DNA from: Oceanobacillus salinisoli
Lineage (GTDB): Bacteria > Bacillota > Bacilli > Bacillales > Amphibacillaceae
Length of the DNA stretch: 57,506 bases
Direction: 5' to 3'
Assembly: GCF_009733865.1 (NCBI RefSeq)
Contig: NZ_WOFB01000023.1
Coordinates: 1-57,506, forward strand
In this document: positions 7,495 to 15,957 of the stretch, in pieces
Layout of the letters: every line of letters starts with the position of its first letter
Numbering within the stretch: the stretch's first letter is position 1
The notes under the pieces: generated by a model
What the model saw: the letters and a program-made list of their open reading frames with translations, nothing else
The model's database searches: none
What the model was told of the DNA's origin: nothing
Program-made: the position numbers and the translations under genes

Positions 7495-9174
7495 TCAGAA
7501 TCGGCCTGATCGGAATATGGAGAATAGTAGCCATAGAAACATTAATAGTGCAACAACGAATCCGATTTCTACTGCGGGGACGTTCCAAAGCAGAGAGGAT
7601 TGCCCGCGTATAGCAGAACCGATGATCAGTCCAACCATAATAATACTAAAGGCAAGCAAAACGATACTAAAGGACAACCGGTTACTGATTCGATCCAGTT
7701 TTGTTAAAAACAATTCAATTTTCGGTGTCGATATTTCCAATGGCAACTTCCCTTTTTTTAGCATCCCAGTCAATTCTTGAATATTTCTCGGAATATCAAT
7801 CAAAATTTCTCCATATTCCTGCCACTGATTAAGAACATTCTCGGCTACATTTTTCGGACGATAACGTTCCCGGAGCAGCCGGTGTCCAAAAGGTTCTGCA
7901 ATCTTAATAATACTAATATCAGGATCTAATCTTTCCACCAGTCCTTCCATTGTTAATAAGGTTTTTCCCATTAACGTCAGATCAGCTGGTATCCGAATTT
8001 GATGCTGATTGGCCACCGAGAATAAATCCTTTACCGCTTCTCCAATACTAACTTCACTAAATGGAATATCATAGTACTTCTCTCTCAGTTCTTCTACATC
8101 CAGTCTCAGCCGCTGCATATGGACCTCGTCGGGTACAAGTCCCATCCTCATGATTGCTTTCACCACACCATCCGTACTTTGCCGCATTAATGCAATCACC
8201 AAGGAGGCAAAATTATCCTTCATATCCGAAGTTAACCGACCAACCATCCCAAAGTCCATGAGAACGATGACCTCTCCCGGCAGCACCGAGATATTCCCGG
8301 GATGTGGATCGCCATGAAAAAACCCTTCGATTAAAATTTGATGAAAAATGGCATTTGCAATCCGATTTGAAAATACTTTCAAATCATACCCTTCTTCACG
8401 AAGGACTTCTATATCATTTAGTTTAGTACCTTCGACATACTCCATCGTTAAAACTTTCTTCGTTGTATAATCCCAAAACACCTCTGGGATGCGAATATGC
8501 CGCTTATCCTCAAACTGTTTAGCCATCTTATCCGCATTTCGACCTTCTACTCTATAATCTAATTCTGCAAGCAAGGACTTTGAAAATTCTTCAATAATGG
8601 CTGTAACCTGGTATCTCGCCGCCCATTCTAAACGGATTTCTGCCAATACCGCCAAGGTCTGTAGTATTTCCAGATCCGTTTTAATGATGTTTTCTATATT
8701 TGGCCGTTGAACTTTAACAGCCACCTGTTCCCCTGATTTAAGTACTCCATAATGGACTTGACCAATAGATGCAGAACCTAGGGGCACTTCACGAAATTCA
8801 AGAAAAATCTCTTCCAGTGGTGCACCAAACTCTTCTTCTACACTGACTTTTACTTCCTCATAGGAAAGAGGAGATGCCTGACTTTGAAGTTTTTCCAATT
8901 CATGAATAATGTCTTCCGGTATGATGTCCGGCCTTGTACTTGCGATTTGTCCAATCTTCACAAAAGTCGGACCCAAATCTTCCAGGAACAGCCTTATTCG
9001 CTCACCAGTCGTTTTTTTATGTACCTCCTGCCGATTTTTGACAAATATTCGCTTTGGCAGGGACAGAATTTCATGAAGTCCAAGTTCTTTGACCAGGAAA
9101 CCAAAACCATTGCGAGTAAAAGAAATCGCAATTTCCCGATAGCGCTGAATATGCCGAATTCTTCTTTCAAAAAT
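7495..9174 (-). CDS. ABC1/UbiB (AarF) family atypical kinase, apparent ATT start
   Basis: Membrane-associated atypical kinase/ATPase, ~559 residues. It shows the family's KxGQ motif (FVKIGQIASTRPD), the AVKVQRP lysine, HGDPHPGN and MDFGMVGRL, and two C-terminal hydrophobic helices (~500-550). The only canonical start is a TTG at 8976 inside the KxGQ region, which would remove about 66 conserved-looking residues. The same frame continues upstream with FERRIRHIQRYREIA, a typical UbiB N-terminus, up to an ATT at 9174 placed six bases after a gggggg run. Either ATT is the start codon or an indel in the G-run hides an upstream one. The substrate is unknown; Bacillaceae use menaquinone, not ubiquinone. 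Confidence 0.85.
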   Translation of the reverse strand: MFERRIRHIQRYREIAISFTRNGFGFLVKELGLHEILSLPKRIFVKNRQEVHKKTTGERIRLFLEDLGPTFVKIGQIASTRPDIIPEDIIHELEKLQSQASPLSYEEVKVSVEEEFGAPLEEIFLEFREVPLGSASIGQVHYGVLKSGEQVAVKVQRPNIENIIKTDLEILQTLAVLAEIRLEWAARYQVTAIIEEFSKSLLAELDYRVEGRNADKMAKQFEDKRHIRIPEVFWDYTTKKVLTMEYVEGTKLNDIEVLREEGYDLKVFSNRIANAIFHQILIEGFFHGDPHPGNISVLPGEVIVLMDFGMVGRLTSDMKDNFASLVIALMRQSTDGVVKAIMRMGLVPDEVHMQRLRLDVEELREKYYDIPFSEVSIGEAVKDLFSVANQHQIRIPADLTLMGKTLLTMEGLVERLDPDISIIKIAEPFGHRLLRERYRPKNVAENVLNQWQEYGEILIDIPRNIQELTGMLKKGKLPLEISTPKIELFLTKLDRISNRLSFSIVLLAFSIIMVGLIIGSAIRGQSSLLWNVPAVEIGFVVALLMFLWLLFSIFRSGRF

Positions 9175-9333
9175 GGGAATCCCCCCTATTTTTTATCATT
9201 TATAGGTGAATATTCTTTTAATTGTATGTTTAACCACGCCCCGACAAACACTGAAATATCGAATTTGGCGTTTAGTTATGAACCATCTTATTATTTATAA
9301 TACTACAAAGTCTTTCGAAAGTGGTGCCGATGT

Positions 9334-9374
9334 GGTGCATGTCACTTCCCGGTTTTTGTCGGATATTGTCGAAT
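9334..9374 (+). repeat. REP-like repeat, copy 3
   Basis: ggtgcatgtcacttcccgg followed by tttttgtcggatattgtcgaat, with one change in the core relative to the other copies. It lies in the 275-base gap between the UbiB-family gene and the membrane-protein pair. Confidence 0.7.
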
Positions 9375-9449
9375 GCGTTCTGGTTGTATAATTATTCCAT
9401 TTCGGACAGAAACTACAAATGGTGATATATCTGGACGGAGGTATCTTTA

Positions 9450-9926
9450 TTGTCTATTACGATGATGATAACGATTATTATGTTCATGTTGATAGCCTAT
9501 TTCTCGACGAAGAAATACCTGCATATTTTTGAACAATGCTTTCTATTTTTCCTTTTACTCGTCTGCTATACAAGCTTTCTTTCTATTATAACGGTCAATC
9601 TGGAACTATGGAAACTTAGTGAAAAGTCCCAGCATCTTATCGCTTTTCGACTTTATGGAATGTTGTTTGTTCCCATCACCCTACTATGGGCCATTGATTT
9701 ATGGCAGACAGCAAAAAGAAGTTTCTACAGCTCTGCAGTACTAATAATCTGTTTGATAGCTACTTTATTTTTAGGGGACTTTCTCCTTAGAAACGACGAA
9801 GTATATCAATACCGTCAATGGAATCAATGGATGTCCTTGATTGTCTGGGTTATCACATTTCTCGGTGCCTTATTCGCTCAAAAACTCTTCAGGATATTAC
9901 TTAGAAAAGAAGGAATTCTATCATGA
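9450..9926 (+). CDS. Integral membrane protein, hypothetical (158 aa)
   Basis: A TTG start at 9450 follows a strong cggaggt ribosome site. The product has about five hydrophobic segments (residues ~3-20, 27-48, 68-84, 92-110, 128-147) and no charged motif that would suggest transport or catalysis. Its stop overlaps the start of the next gene (ATGA), which points to translational coupling and a shared function. The partner resembles the CBO0543 group of small membrane proteins seen in tandem arrays in spore-forming Firmicutes; this protein may be a distant member. Function unknown. Confidence 0.7.
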   Translation: MSITMMITIIMFMLIAYFSTKKYLHIFEQCFLFFLLLVCYTSFLSIITVNLELWKLSEKSQHLIAFRLYGMLFVPITLLWAIDLWQTAKRSFYSSAVLIICLIATLFLGDFLLRNDEVYQYRQWNQWMSLIVWVITFLGALFAQKLFRILLRKEGILS

Positions 9927-10423
9927 ATCCACTACCATTCCCAGTAGACTTTAACATAAATGAGTGGTTTGTCATTCTATCTTTAGGAATCAGTTATATA
10001 GGAATTTTTTTATTACCGAACAGACTCCCAGCTAGTATACTCATTCTAATCATTCTTTTTTCCGCTACGATAGCGAGAATTTTCGATCACTCCTTAGCTG
10101 GCCCAAATCTCAACTTGTACAATCTAATGGATAGTGGCAAATATGAGCTGTTCGATTTTCTTTCCTATTTACTATATGGTCCATTTGCTTATGTTTTTCT
10201 CTACATTTATCAAAAATACAGTATAAAAGGCTTATATCTATTGCTTTATATTGCAGCCTCCTCCGTACTAGCTGTAACCTATGAATGGATTACGGTTCTA
10301 TTTAACGTATTCACATTTGAGAAATGGCGTTCTATTTATTCCTATCCCGTATATTTATTTGTACAGTCCTTAACCATTGTGTTCTACCATCTCTTGCAAA
10401 AGCATCTGCCTGTAAAAAGTTAA
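9923..10423 (+). CDS. CBO0543-like integral membrane protein (166 aa)
   Basis: Coupled to the preceding membrane-protein gene by a 4-base overlap. Five hydrophobic segments are visible (residues ~15-32, 37-52, 74-94, 104-124, 142-160). The stretch FDFLSYLLYGPFAYVFLYIY between segments resembles, from memory, the signature of the CBO0543 family of small membrane proteins in Bacillus and Clostridium, whose role is unknown (a link to sporulation or germination has been suggested by context only). No enzyme motif is seen. Confidence 0.7.
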   Translation: MNPLPFPVDFNINEWFVILSLGISYIGIFLLPNRLPASILILIILFSATIARIFDHSLAGPNLNLYNLMDSGKYELFDFLSYLLYGPFAYVFLYIYQKYSIKGLYLLLYIAASSVLAVTYEWITVLFNVFTFEKWRSIYSYPVYLFVQSLTIVFYHLLQKHLPVKS

Positions 10424-10448
10424 GAGAAATTCCAAACGAGGAGGTATA

Positions 10449-10559
10449 ATGTCTGTCCTGGCAAAGGTGGTACTTCCCATAACCCTTTTCCACCTTAAGT
10501 TAAAGCCTCCTCTCCTAAACGACGGTAATAGAAGAGCGGTATACTGTTCCTTTTCTTAG
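10449..10559 (+). CDS. Possible 36-aa peptide with a strong ribosome site
   Basis: An ATG at 10449 follows acgaggaggtata, a near-perfect ribosome site, 26 bases after the preceding stop. The 36-residue frame is basic and has no recognised motif. The only support is the ribosome site; the gaggaggt run also pairs with cctcctctc at ~10506, so the region may simply be a hairpin. Confidence 0.22.
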   Translation: MSVLAKVVLPITLFHLKLKPPLLNDGNRRAVYCSFS

Positions 10560-10825
10560 GCTCATTTTTGTAGGGTTCCCTATCTTTCATTCCTATTTGT
10601 AAATCTTATTCCTGTTTATTCGTTCCCTTGATTTCTCCAGAATGATGTATGGAATCCACTTTCAACTAACGATCCAAATAAGTAATGAACATATGTTTCC
10701 GAAATTGTCATTAAATTAGCCTTTGTCAATTTGTGAAAATCAGGCCGAAAAAGATTTATGGGAACATTTCAATTACCATATTTACTCGTCCATTAGGGAA
10801 TGCATTTGAATTTATTCATTTGCTT

Positions 10826-10936
10826 AGAAAACTCGGATTCGCTCATCTTTTCGCATGTTCGCTTTTCTTATAAATTACGTTACGTCAAACCCACTCCTTG
10901 GCAAATTTTATAATTTCCTAACGTTCCGTGTAAAAT
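10826..10936 (+). repeat. AT-rich palindromic repeat, copy 1 (diverged)
   Basis: ttagaaaactcggattcgctc...ttacgttacgtcaaa...aattttataatttcctaacgtt. It shares the order ttagaaaa-ctcg, acgtcga, ttttata-ctttcctaacgt with copies near 20.4, 21.6, 26.9 and 29.1 kb. Confidence 0.5.
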
Positions 10937-10963
10937 AACGTGAATCTTCCATCAGCGTTTTTT

Positions 10964-11074
10964 TACCCCACTAAATGTTAGATGAACGATTCAGGAATTT
11001 ACTGGCTGCCCGACCCCCACGTATTATTCTTAGTATCTCGAATTTTTTCCTTAAGGGTCTTATAGCCAATGAAT
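10964..11074 (+). repeat. Two-hairpin dispersed element, copy 2
   Basis: ccccactaaatgttagatgaacgatt, then ttactggctgcccgaccccc pairing with aagggtcttatagccaatg. It matches the copy at 1970-2096 block for block with scattered changes. The 787-base gap 10424-11210 holds this element, the palindromic repeat before it and the possible 36-aa peptide; nothing else was recognised. Confidence 0.55.
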
Positions 11075-11210
11075 CACTTGGTATTTCTATGAAAACAGTG
11101 AACAAACACGAATTTATAGTTGATTAATTCTGTAAATTAATATAAATTAGTAACAGTTTATCATGAAAAGAATTACTAAAATGAAGTGATGTTCTGAAAG
11201 GAGAATCTCC

Positions 11211-11714
11211 ATGAAACTATCCAACGAAGAATTAAATCTTTTAGCGATACTAGAAGAAAATCATAACGTCTCCACAGAATCGATGGCAATGCAATTAGCG
11301 ATTTCGGAGGATGACGTGAAAAATCTTATAAAAAAATTAGAAGATGAAAAAGTAATTGTCAGCTATCCGACTCTCATTGACTGGAATAAAATAGAAGGAA
11401 AAGAAACGGTTGTGGCGATGATTGATGTAAAAGTAACCCCACAGCGCAGTGTTGGATTTAATGAGGTGGCCGAGCAAATTTACCGTTACCCTGAAGTGAC
11501 TTCTCTCTATTTAATGTCGGGTACATATGATTTATCCGCAACCGTGGAAGGAAAAACGATGAGAGAAATTTCCTTGTTTGTATCCAATAAATTAGCGACA
11601 ATTGAAAACGTCCTTTCCACAACCACCCATTTCATGCTGAAAAAGTACAAGCACGATGGGGTCATTATTGAAGGAAAAGACGATGAGGACCGCAGAATGG
11701 TGGTTTCTCCATGA
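11211..11714 (+). CDS. alaR: Lrp/AsnC-family regulator of the alanine aminotransferase gene
   Basis: A 167-residue Lrp/AsnC protein: an N-terminal winged helix-turn-helix (residues ~5-60) and a RAM/AsnC effector domain (~75-150) with TSLYLMSGTYDLSATVEG. The ribosome site is aggaga. It overlaps the aminotransferase gene by four bases, so the two are translationally coupled. In Bacillus subtilis the same pair (yugG-yugH, now alaR-alaT) controls alanine transamination; order, size and the sequence of the enzyme match. It is probably autoregulatory and senses alanine or a related amino acid, by analogy only. Confidence 0.82.
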   Translation: MKLSNEELNLLAILEENHNVSTESMAMQLAISEDDVKNLIKKLEDEKVIVSYPTLIDWNKIEGKETVVAMIDVKVTPQRSVGFNEVAEQIYRYPEVTSLYLMSGTYDLSATVEGKTMREISLFVSNKLATIENVLSTTTHFMLKKYKHDGVIIEGKDDEDRRMVVSP

Positions 11715-12886
11715 GCATCGATTATCAGCAATATTTATCCAAGACAGCAATGGAGTTGAAACCATCCGGGATACGAAAGTTTTTTGATTTGGCAGCAAGT
11801 ATGGAAGATGTTATTTCCCTTGGTGTCGGTGAACCGGATTTTACTACACCATGGAATATTCGCGACCAGGCGATTGGCGCATTGCAGGATGGTTACACAT
11901 CCTATACCGCTAATGCCGGATTGCTGGAGCTTCGGCAGGAAATTTCCAAGTATGTCAAAAGAAGGTTTGATGTCGAATACAACGCAGAAAACCAAGTCAT
12001 TGTTACGGTTGGGGCGAGTCAGTCCCTCGATTTGGCTTTCCGTGCCATTTTAAATCCGGGAGATGAAGTACTCATTATTGAACCGGCATTTGTTTCCTAT
12101 GCCTCCCTTGTTTCGTTGGCAGGCGGTGTGCCAATTCGAATCGCTACAAACTCGGAAAACGGCTTTAAAGTCACACCGGAACAAATTGAAGCAGCTATTA
12201 CGGACCGAACTAAAGCTGTATTAATATGCTCACCAAATAACCCAACTGGTACTTGTTTGAATAAAGATGAGCTAACGGAACTTGCAGATGTTATTAAAAA
12301 ACACGACCTTCTTGTGATTTCCGATGAAATTTATGCAGAGTTAACCTATGATCAGGCATTTACCAGCATGGCCGCGATTCCCGGAATGTACGAAAGAACC
12401 ATTTTAATCAACGGCTTTTCCAAAGGATTTGCCATGACTGGCTGGCGCTTAGGATTTCTGGCAGCACCAAGTGAATTGATCGGTCTTATGGTAAAAATCT
12501 ATCAGTATACAACGATGTGCGCACCACATATGCTGCAAAGAGGTGCCCTTGAAGCATTGCGCAACAGCTCGGAGCAAGTTGAATACATGAGGCAACATTA
12601 TTGGAGAAGGCGTAATTTTACGGTCCAATCTTTGAATAGATCTGGGCTGGATTGTCACACCCCGGGCGGTGCGTTTTATGTATTCCCTTCTATTAAACGG
12701 ACAGGACTTTCTTCCGAGGAATTTGCGCAGGAACTGCTCCAGAAAGAGAGAGTTGCTGTCGTTCCTGGCAATGCATTTGGTGCATCTGGAGAAGGATATG
12801 TTCGCTGTTCTTATGCAACATCCATTGAGCAACTGCAGGAAGCAATGAATCGGATTGAGCAGTTTATGGATTCACTGCAGAAATAA
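11711..12886 (+). CDS. alaT: PLP-dependent alanine aminotransferase, class I/II (YugH/AlaT-like)
   Basis: A fold-type I aminotransferase of 391 residues, complete. It shows SGIRKFFDLAA and SLGVGEPDF at the N-terminus, SPNNPTGT, the aspartate of VISDEIYAEL, the PLP lysine in NGFSKGFAMTGWR (near residue 238) and the substrate-binding arginine in GYVRCSYATS. The line closely follows B. subtilis YugH (AlaT), which interconverts alanine and pyruvate with 2-oxoglutarate/glutamate. Expression is coupled to alaR by an ATGA overlap. A REP-like repeat begins 15 bases after the stop and a strong terminator follows. Confidence 0.85.
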   Translation: MSIDYQQYLSKTAMELKPSGIRKFFDLAASMEDVISLGVGEPDFTTPWNIRDQAIGALQDGYTSYTANAGLLELRQEISKYVKRRFDVEYNAENQVIVTVGASQSLDLAFRAILNPGDEVLIIEPAFVSYASLVSLAGGVPIRIATNSENGFKVTPEQIEAAITDRTKAVLICSPNNPTGTCLNKDELTELADVIKKHDLLVISDEIYAELTYDQAFTSMAAIPGMYERTILINGFSKGFAMTGWRLGFLAAPSELIGLMVKIYQYTTMCAPHMLQRGALEALRNSSEQVEYMRQHYWRRRNFTVQSLNRSGLDCHTPGGAFYVFPSIKRTGLSSEEFAQELLQKERVAVVPGNAFGASGEGYVRCSYATSIEQLQEAMNRIEQFMDSLQK

Positions 12887-12900
12887 CGAACTGCCTTTTG

Positions 12901-12933
12901 GGGTGCCTGTCACTTCCCGCATTTTGTCGAATA
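12901..12933 (+). repeat. REP-like repeat, copy 4
   Basis: gggtgcctgtcacttcccgc followed by attttgtcgaa, 15 bases after the alaT stop and before its terminator. Confidence 0.75.
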
Positions 12934-12941
12934 ATATGAGA

Positions 12942-12984
12942 GGCTCTAATTCCTTTACTGATAAGGGATTAGAGCCTTATTCAT
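12942..12984 (+). terminator. Intrinsic terminator after alaR-alaT
   Basis: Arms ggctctaattcc / gggattagagcc (12942-12953 and 12965-12976) with ttattcatttattg after. Confidence 0.8.
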
Positions 12985-13148
12985 TTATTGGGATAAAAAG
13001 TGAACTGCTCTGATTATGGTGCCCCTGCCCTATCCTTTTTTCAAAAAATATTTAATCTTAACAATTATTTACAATTAATTTAAATTCTCTTAATAAACTC
13101 TCTTTAAGATAGGTACTAGATTCGACAAAAATTTACTTTGGAAGGAAG

Positions 13149-14255
13149 ATGAGTTTGAAGAAATTATTATATGTCTTATTTGTTCTTATGCTTGTTGCTA
13201 TTTTAGCAGCTTGTGGAGAAACAGAAGAAAGCGCTACAGAGCCGTCTGATGAAACCGAAGAAGAAACCACTTCAGAAAGTGAGTCTTCAGAAGAAGAAAA
13301 AGAGGCTGCAGAAAACCAGTCTATTGACCAGCTTTCTATTGGATTCGTTCCCTCAAGAGAACCGGAAGAAATTATTACAGCAACCGAACCACTGAAAGGA
13401 TTATTAACAGAGGAATTATCTGCATTAGGCTATGATATCGGGGAAGTAGACATTACAGTTGGAACGAATTATGAAGCAGTTGGAGAAGGACTTTCTGCGG
13501 GGACCATTGATATCGGTCTAATCCCTGGAGGTACGTATGTATTATATGATGATGGTGCAGAGGTTGTTTTAACATCTACACGTGCAGGCTTAAATAATGA
13601 TTCCGATGATGCAAAGGATTGGAACGAAAATAAGCCAACCGAAGATTCAGATGAACAAGTTACATACTACCGTGCTTTAATGATCGCAGGACCGTCCGAA
13701 AAAGGACAAGAGCTGGCAGAAAAAGTAAATAATGGAGAAGAGTTAACCTTTGAAGATGTAAATAGTGCTTCCTGGGCTGTCATGTCCTCTTCATCTCCAG
13801 CAGGATATATTTACCCTGCTCTATGGTTAAAAAATAACTTTGACCAAACCATTACAGATCTCGACAATGTCGTACAGGCAGATTCTTACGGAAGTGCCTT
13901 TGCCCGTTTAGCAGCAGAGCAAATTGATGTGATGGTTACTTATGCAGATGCTAGACGTGACAATGAAGAAGCTTGGGAAAGCGATTTTGAACGTGAAGCA
14001 TCAATTTGGGATGAAACGAATGTTATCGGTGTTACACCTGGTATTTATAATGACACCATCAGTGTTAGCAAAAACTCAGAAATTATGGATGAAGATTTAA
14101 AAGCAGCTATTCAAGAAGCATTCATCAATATTGCCCAGACTCCAGAAGGACAGGAAGTCATTTCCATCTATAATCATGAAGGCTACCAAGAAGCCACTTC
14201 ATCTGATTATGATAACGAAAGAGAAGCTCAGGAAATGGTACAAAGCCTAAACTAG
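13149..14255 (+). CDS. phnD: Phosphonate/phosphite/phosphate ABC transporter, substrate-binding lipoprotein
   Basis: A PhnD-type periplasmic-binding-fold lipoprotein (368 residues). The signal peptide ends in the lipobox LAAC at Cys22, followed by a ~30-residue Glu/Ser/Thr-rich linker. The binding domain begins at IDQLSIGFVPSREPEEI and contains the family's SSSPAGYIYPALWL and DVMVTYADARRDN segments. It captures an oxyanion of phosphorus outside the membrane and delivers it to PhnE. A hairpin just after the gene separates it from phnCEE, which would let the binding protein be made in excess. No C-P lyase or phosphite dehydrogenase gene is nearby, so the true substrate is open. Confidence 0.88.
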   Translation: MSLKKLLYVLFVLMLVAILAACGETEESATEPSDETEEETTSESESSEEEKEAAENQSIDQLSIGFVPSREPEEIITATEPLKGLLTEELSALGYDIGEVDITVGTNYEAVGEGLSAGTIDIGLIPGGTYVLYDDGAEVVLTSTRAGLNNDSDDAKDWNENKPTEDSDEQVTYYRALMIAGPSEKGQELAEKVNNGEELTFEDVNSASWAVMSSSSPAGYIYPALWLKNNFDQTITDLDNVVQADSYGSAFARLAAEQIDVMVTYADARRDNEEAWESDFEREASIWDETNVIGVTPGIYNDTISVSKNSEIMDEDLKAAIQEAFINIAQTPEGQEVISIYNHEGYQEATSSDYDNEREAQEMVQSLN

Positions 14256-14294
14256 TCCAAGCCTAATCCGGGCGGGCCATATGAGAAAACTTTA

Positions 14295-14334
14295 AAAAAA
14301 TGAGAGCATCTTATTGGGTGTTCTCATTTTTTGA
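14295..14334 (+). terminator. Attenuating terminator between phnD and phnC
   Basis: Eleven A-T-rich pairs (aaaaaatgaga / tctcatttttt) closing a short loop, with the T-run built into the 3' arm. It lies 40 bases after phnD and 19 before phnC, so it would lower expression of the downstream genes. Confidence 0.65.
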
Positions 14335-14352
14335 CAAGAATGGAGATTTTAT

Positions 14353-15135
14353 ATGATTGAATTTATAAATGTTGAAAAAACGTATCCAAACAATGTAAAA
14401 GCCTTACAAAACATTAACCTCAAAATAGAAAAAGGTGAATTTGTTGCCATCATTGGACTTTCTGGTGCAGGTAAATCCACATTAATCCGCTGCATTAACC
14501 GGATGCATGATATTACTGGTGGAGATTTAATTGTAGACGGTGTTGATGTTGGTTCACTAAAGGGAAGGGAAATACGCAAGTTTCGCAAACGTATCGGAAT
14601 GATTTTTCAATCCTTTAATCTTGTTACACGTACGTCTGTCTTAAAAAATGTACTCGTATCCTTTGTTCCTGAACTCCCATTTTGGCGAAAGGTCACCGGT
14701 TTATTTTCCAAAGAGCATAAAATTAAAGCATTGACCGCATTAGACCAAGTGGGAATCCTGGACAAGGCATATGTTCGGGTCGATCAATTATCTGGTGGAC
14801 AGCAGCAGCGTGTAGCACTTGCCCGGACGCTGGCACAACATCCCGACATTATTTTAGCCGATGAACCAATTGCTTCTCTCGATCCAGTTACTTCCAGGCA
14901 AGTGATGGATGATTTTAAAAAAATAAATGAAGAAATGCAGATTTCCGTGATCATGAATATTCACCATGTAGAAATCGCTTTGGAATATGCGGACCGGATT
15001 GTCGGTGTTCGGGAAGGGAAAATTGTTTTCGATGGACAGGCAAAGGACGTGACACAAGAGGTCCTTGATTATATTTATAACGGACAGCTCGATGACATAC
15101 AGGAAAATGCAGAAGGAGAGAAAGCATATGTATGA
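14353..15135 (+). CDS. phnC: Phosphonate-type ABC transporter ATP-binding protein
   Basis: A 260-residue ABC ATPase with Walker A GLSGAGKS near residue 36, the Q-loop in IFQSFNLV, the signature LSGGQQQR near 147, Walker B DIILADEP and the switch His in NIHHV. These, and its place between phnD and two phnE genes, identify PhnC. It powers import across the cell membrane. The ribosome site is tggagat. Its last codons overlap the phnE start by eight bases. Confidence 0.92.
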   Translation: MIEFINVEKTYPNNVKALQNINLKIEKGEFVAIIGLSGAGKSTLIRCINRMHDITGGDLIVDGVDVGSLKGREIRKFRKRIGMIFQSFNLVTRTSVLKNVLVSFVPELPFWRKVTGLFSKEHKIKALTALDQVGILDKAYVRVDQLSGGQQQRVALARTLAQHPDIILADEPIASLDPVTSRQVMDDFKKINEEMQISVIMNIHHVEIALEYADRIVGVREGKIVFDGQAKDVTQEVLDYIYNGQLDDIQENAEGEKAYV

Positions 15136-15943
15136 TAAAATCTTCCCTCCTACCAAACTTTCCCTTCCGAATGGAAAAATAGTACATGAAAAAAAGTCAC
15201 GCACACCTGTTATTCTAATATTAATTATCGTTGCCTCGTTTTTTTCCATTAAATTTACTGATTTTGATTTGAGTATGTTAATCAAACGCTGGCGGGAGTT
15301 TTTCGTAATTGTTGGACAGATGATTCCTCCTAAATGGGAGTATTTGCCACATATTTGGCAACCACTACTCGACACCATCAAAATGTCGTTATTAGGGTCC
15401 ATCCTTGGTTCAGCCGCGGCGATTCCGACCGCTTACTTAGCGGCGTCGAACATCATAAATAGCAAATGGATTGCTTTTGTCACCAAGGTGTTCCTAAGTA
15501 TGCTCCGCACGATGCCAACATTGGTTTCCGCGCTGATTGCGACTTTTATCTTTGGATTAGGAACACTTGCAGGGACTGTTGCCATCTTTTTATTCACCCT
15601 TGCTTATGTAGGAAAATTACTGTATGAACAAATTGAAAATGCCGATATGGGATCATTTGAAGCTATGGAATCACTTGGAATGACGAGAATGCAAGCATTT
15701 CGCTATGCGATTTTCCCACAAATCCTGCCTAATTATTTGTCCACTTCCTTATTCTGTTTTGAAGGGAATGTCCGCTATGCCGCAATATTAGGTTATGTTG
15801 GCGCTGGCGGAATCGGATTATTATTAAATGAAGGACTTGGATGGCGAGATTATGCAAGTGTTGGCATGATTTTATTGATGCTTGTTATTACCGTATTTTT
15901 AATCGAAACGGTAAGTGAGCACTTCCGAAAGAAATTAATCTAA
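15128..15943 (+). CDS. phnE: Phosphonate-type ABC transporter permease 1
   Basis: An inner-membrane permease of 271 residues. The start at 15128 (MYDKIFPPTK) is chosen over the longer frame because ggagagaaag lies just upstream and the extension runs inside phnC. It has a cytosolic N-terminus, about five to six transmembrane helices and the EAA-loop (FEAMESLGMTRMQAFRYAIFP) that docks on PhnC. It is followed 14 bases later by a second, related permease; the two probably form a heterodimer, the common layout when phnE is duplicated. Confidence 0.9.
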   Translation: MYDKIFPPTKLSLPNGKIVHEKKSRTPVILILIIVASFFSIKFTDFDLSMLIKRWREFFVIVGQMIPPKWEYLPHIWQPLLDTIKMSLLGSILGSAAAIPTAYLAASNIINSKWIAFVTKVFLSMLRTMPTLVSALIATFIFGLGTLAGTVAIFLFTLAYVGKLLYEQIENADMGSFEAMESLGMTRMQAFRYAIFPQILPNYLSTSLFCFEGNVRYAAILGYVGAGGIGLLLNEGLGWRDYASVGMILLMLVITVFLIETVSEHFRKKLI

Positions 15944-15957
15944 AGGGGTACAACTTT

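Noticed and set aside
7308..7613. 101-codon frame across the terminator and REP copy
   Set aside because: Covers a terminator, a REP repeat and the end of the UbiB-family gene on the other strand.
8976..8976. TTG at 8976 as start of the UbiB-family gene
   Set aside because: It lies inside the conserved KxGQ region, with 66 more family-like residues encoded in frame upstream.
10449..10520. T-box-like ggtggtac text before alaR
   Set aside because: No specifier stem, no conserved gcg after the motif, no antiterminator/terminator pair; alaR is 700 bases away.
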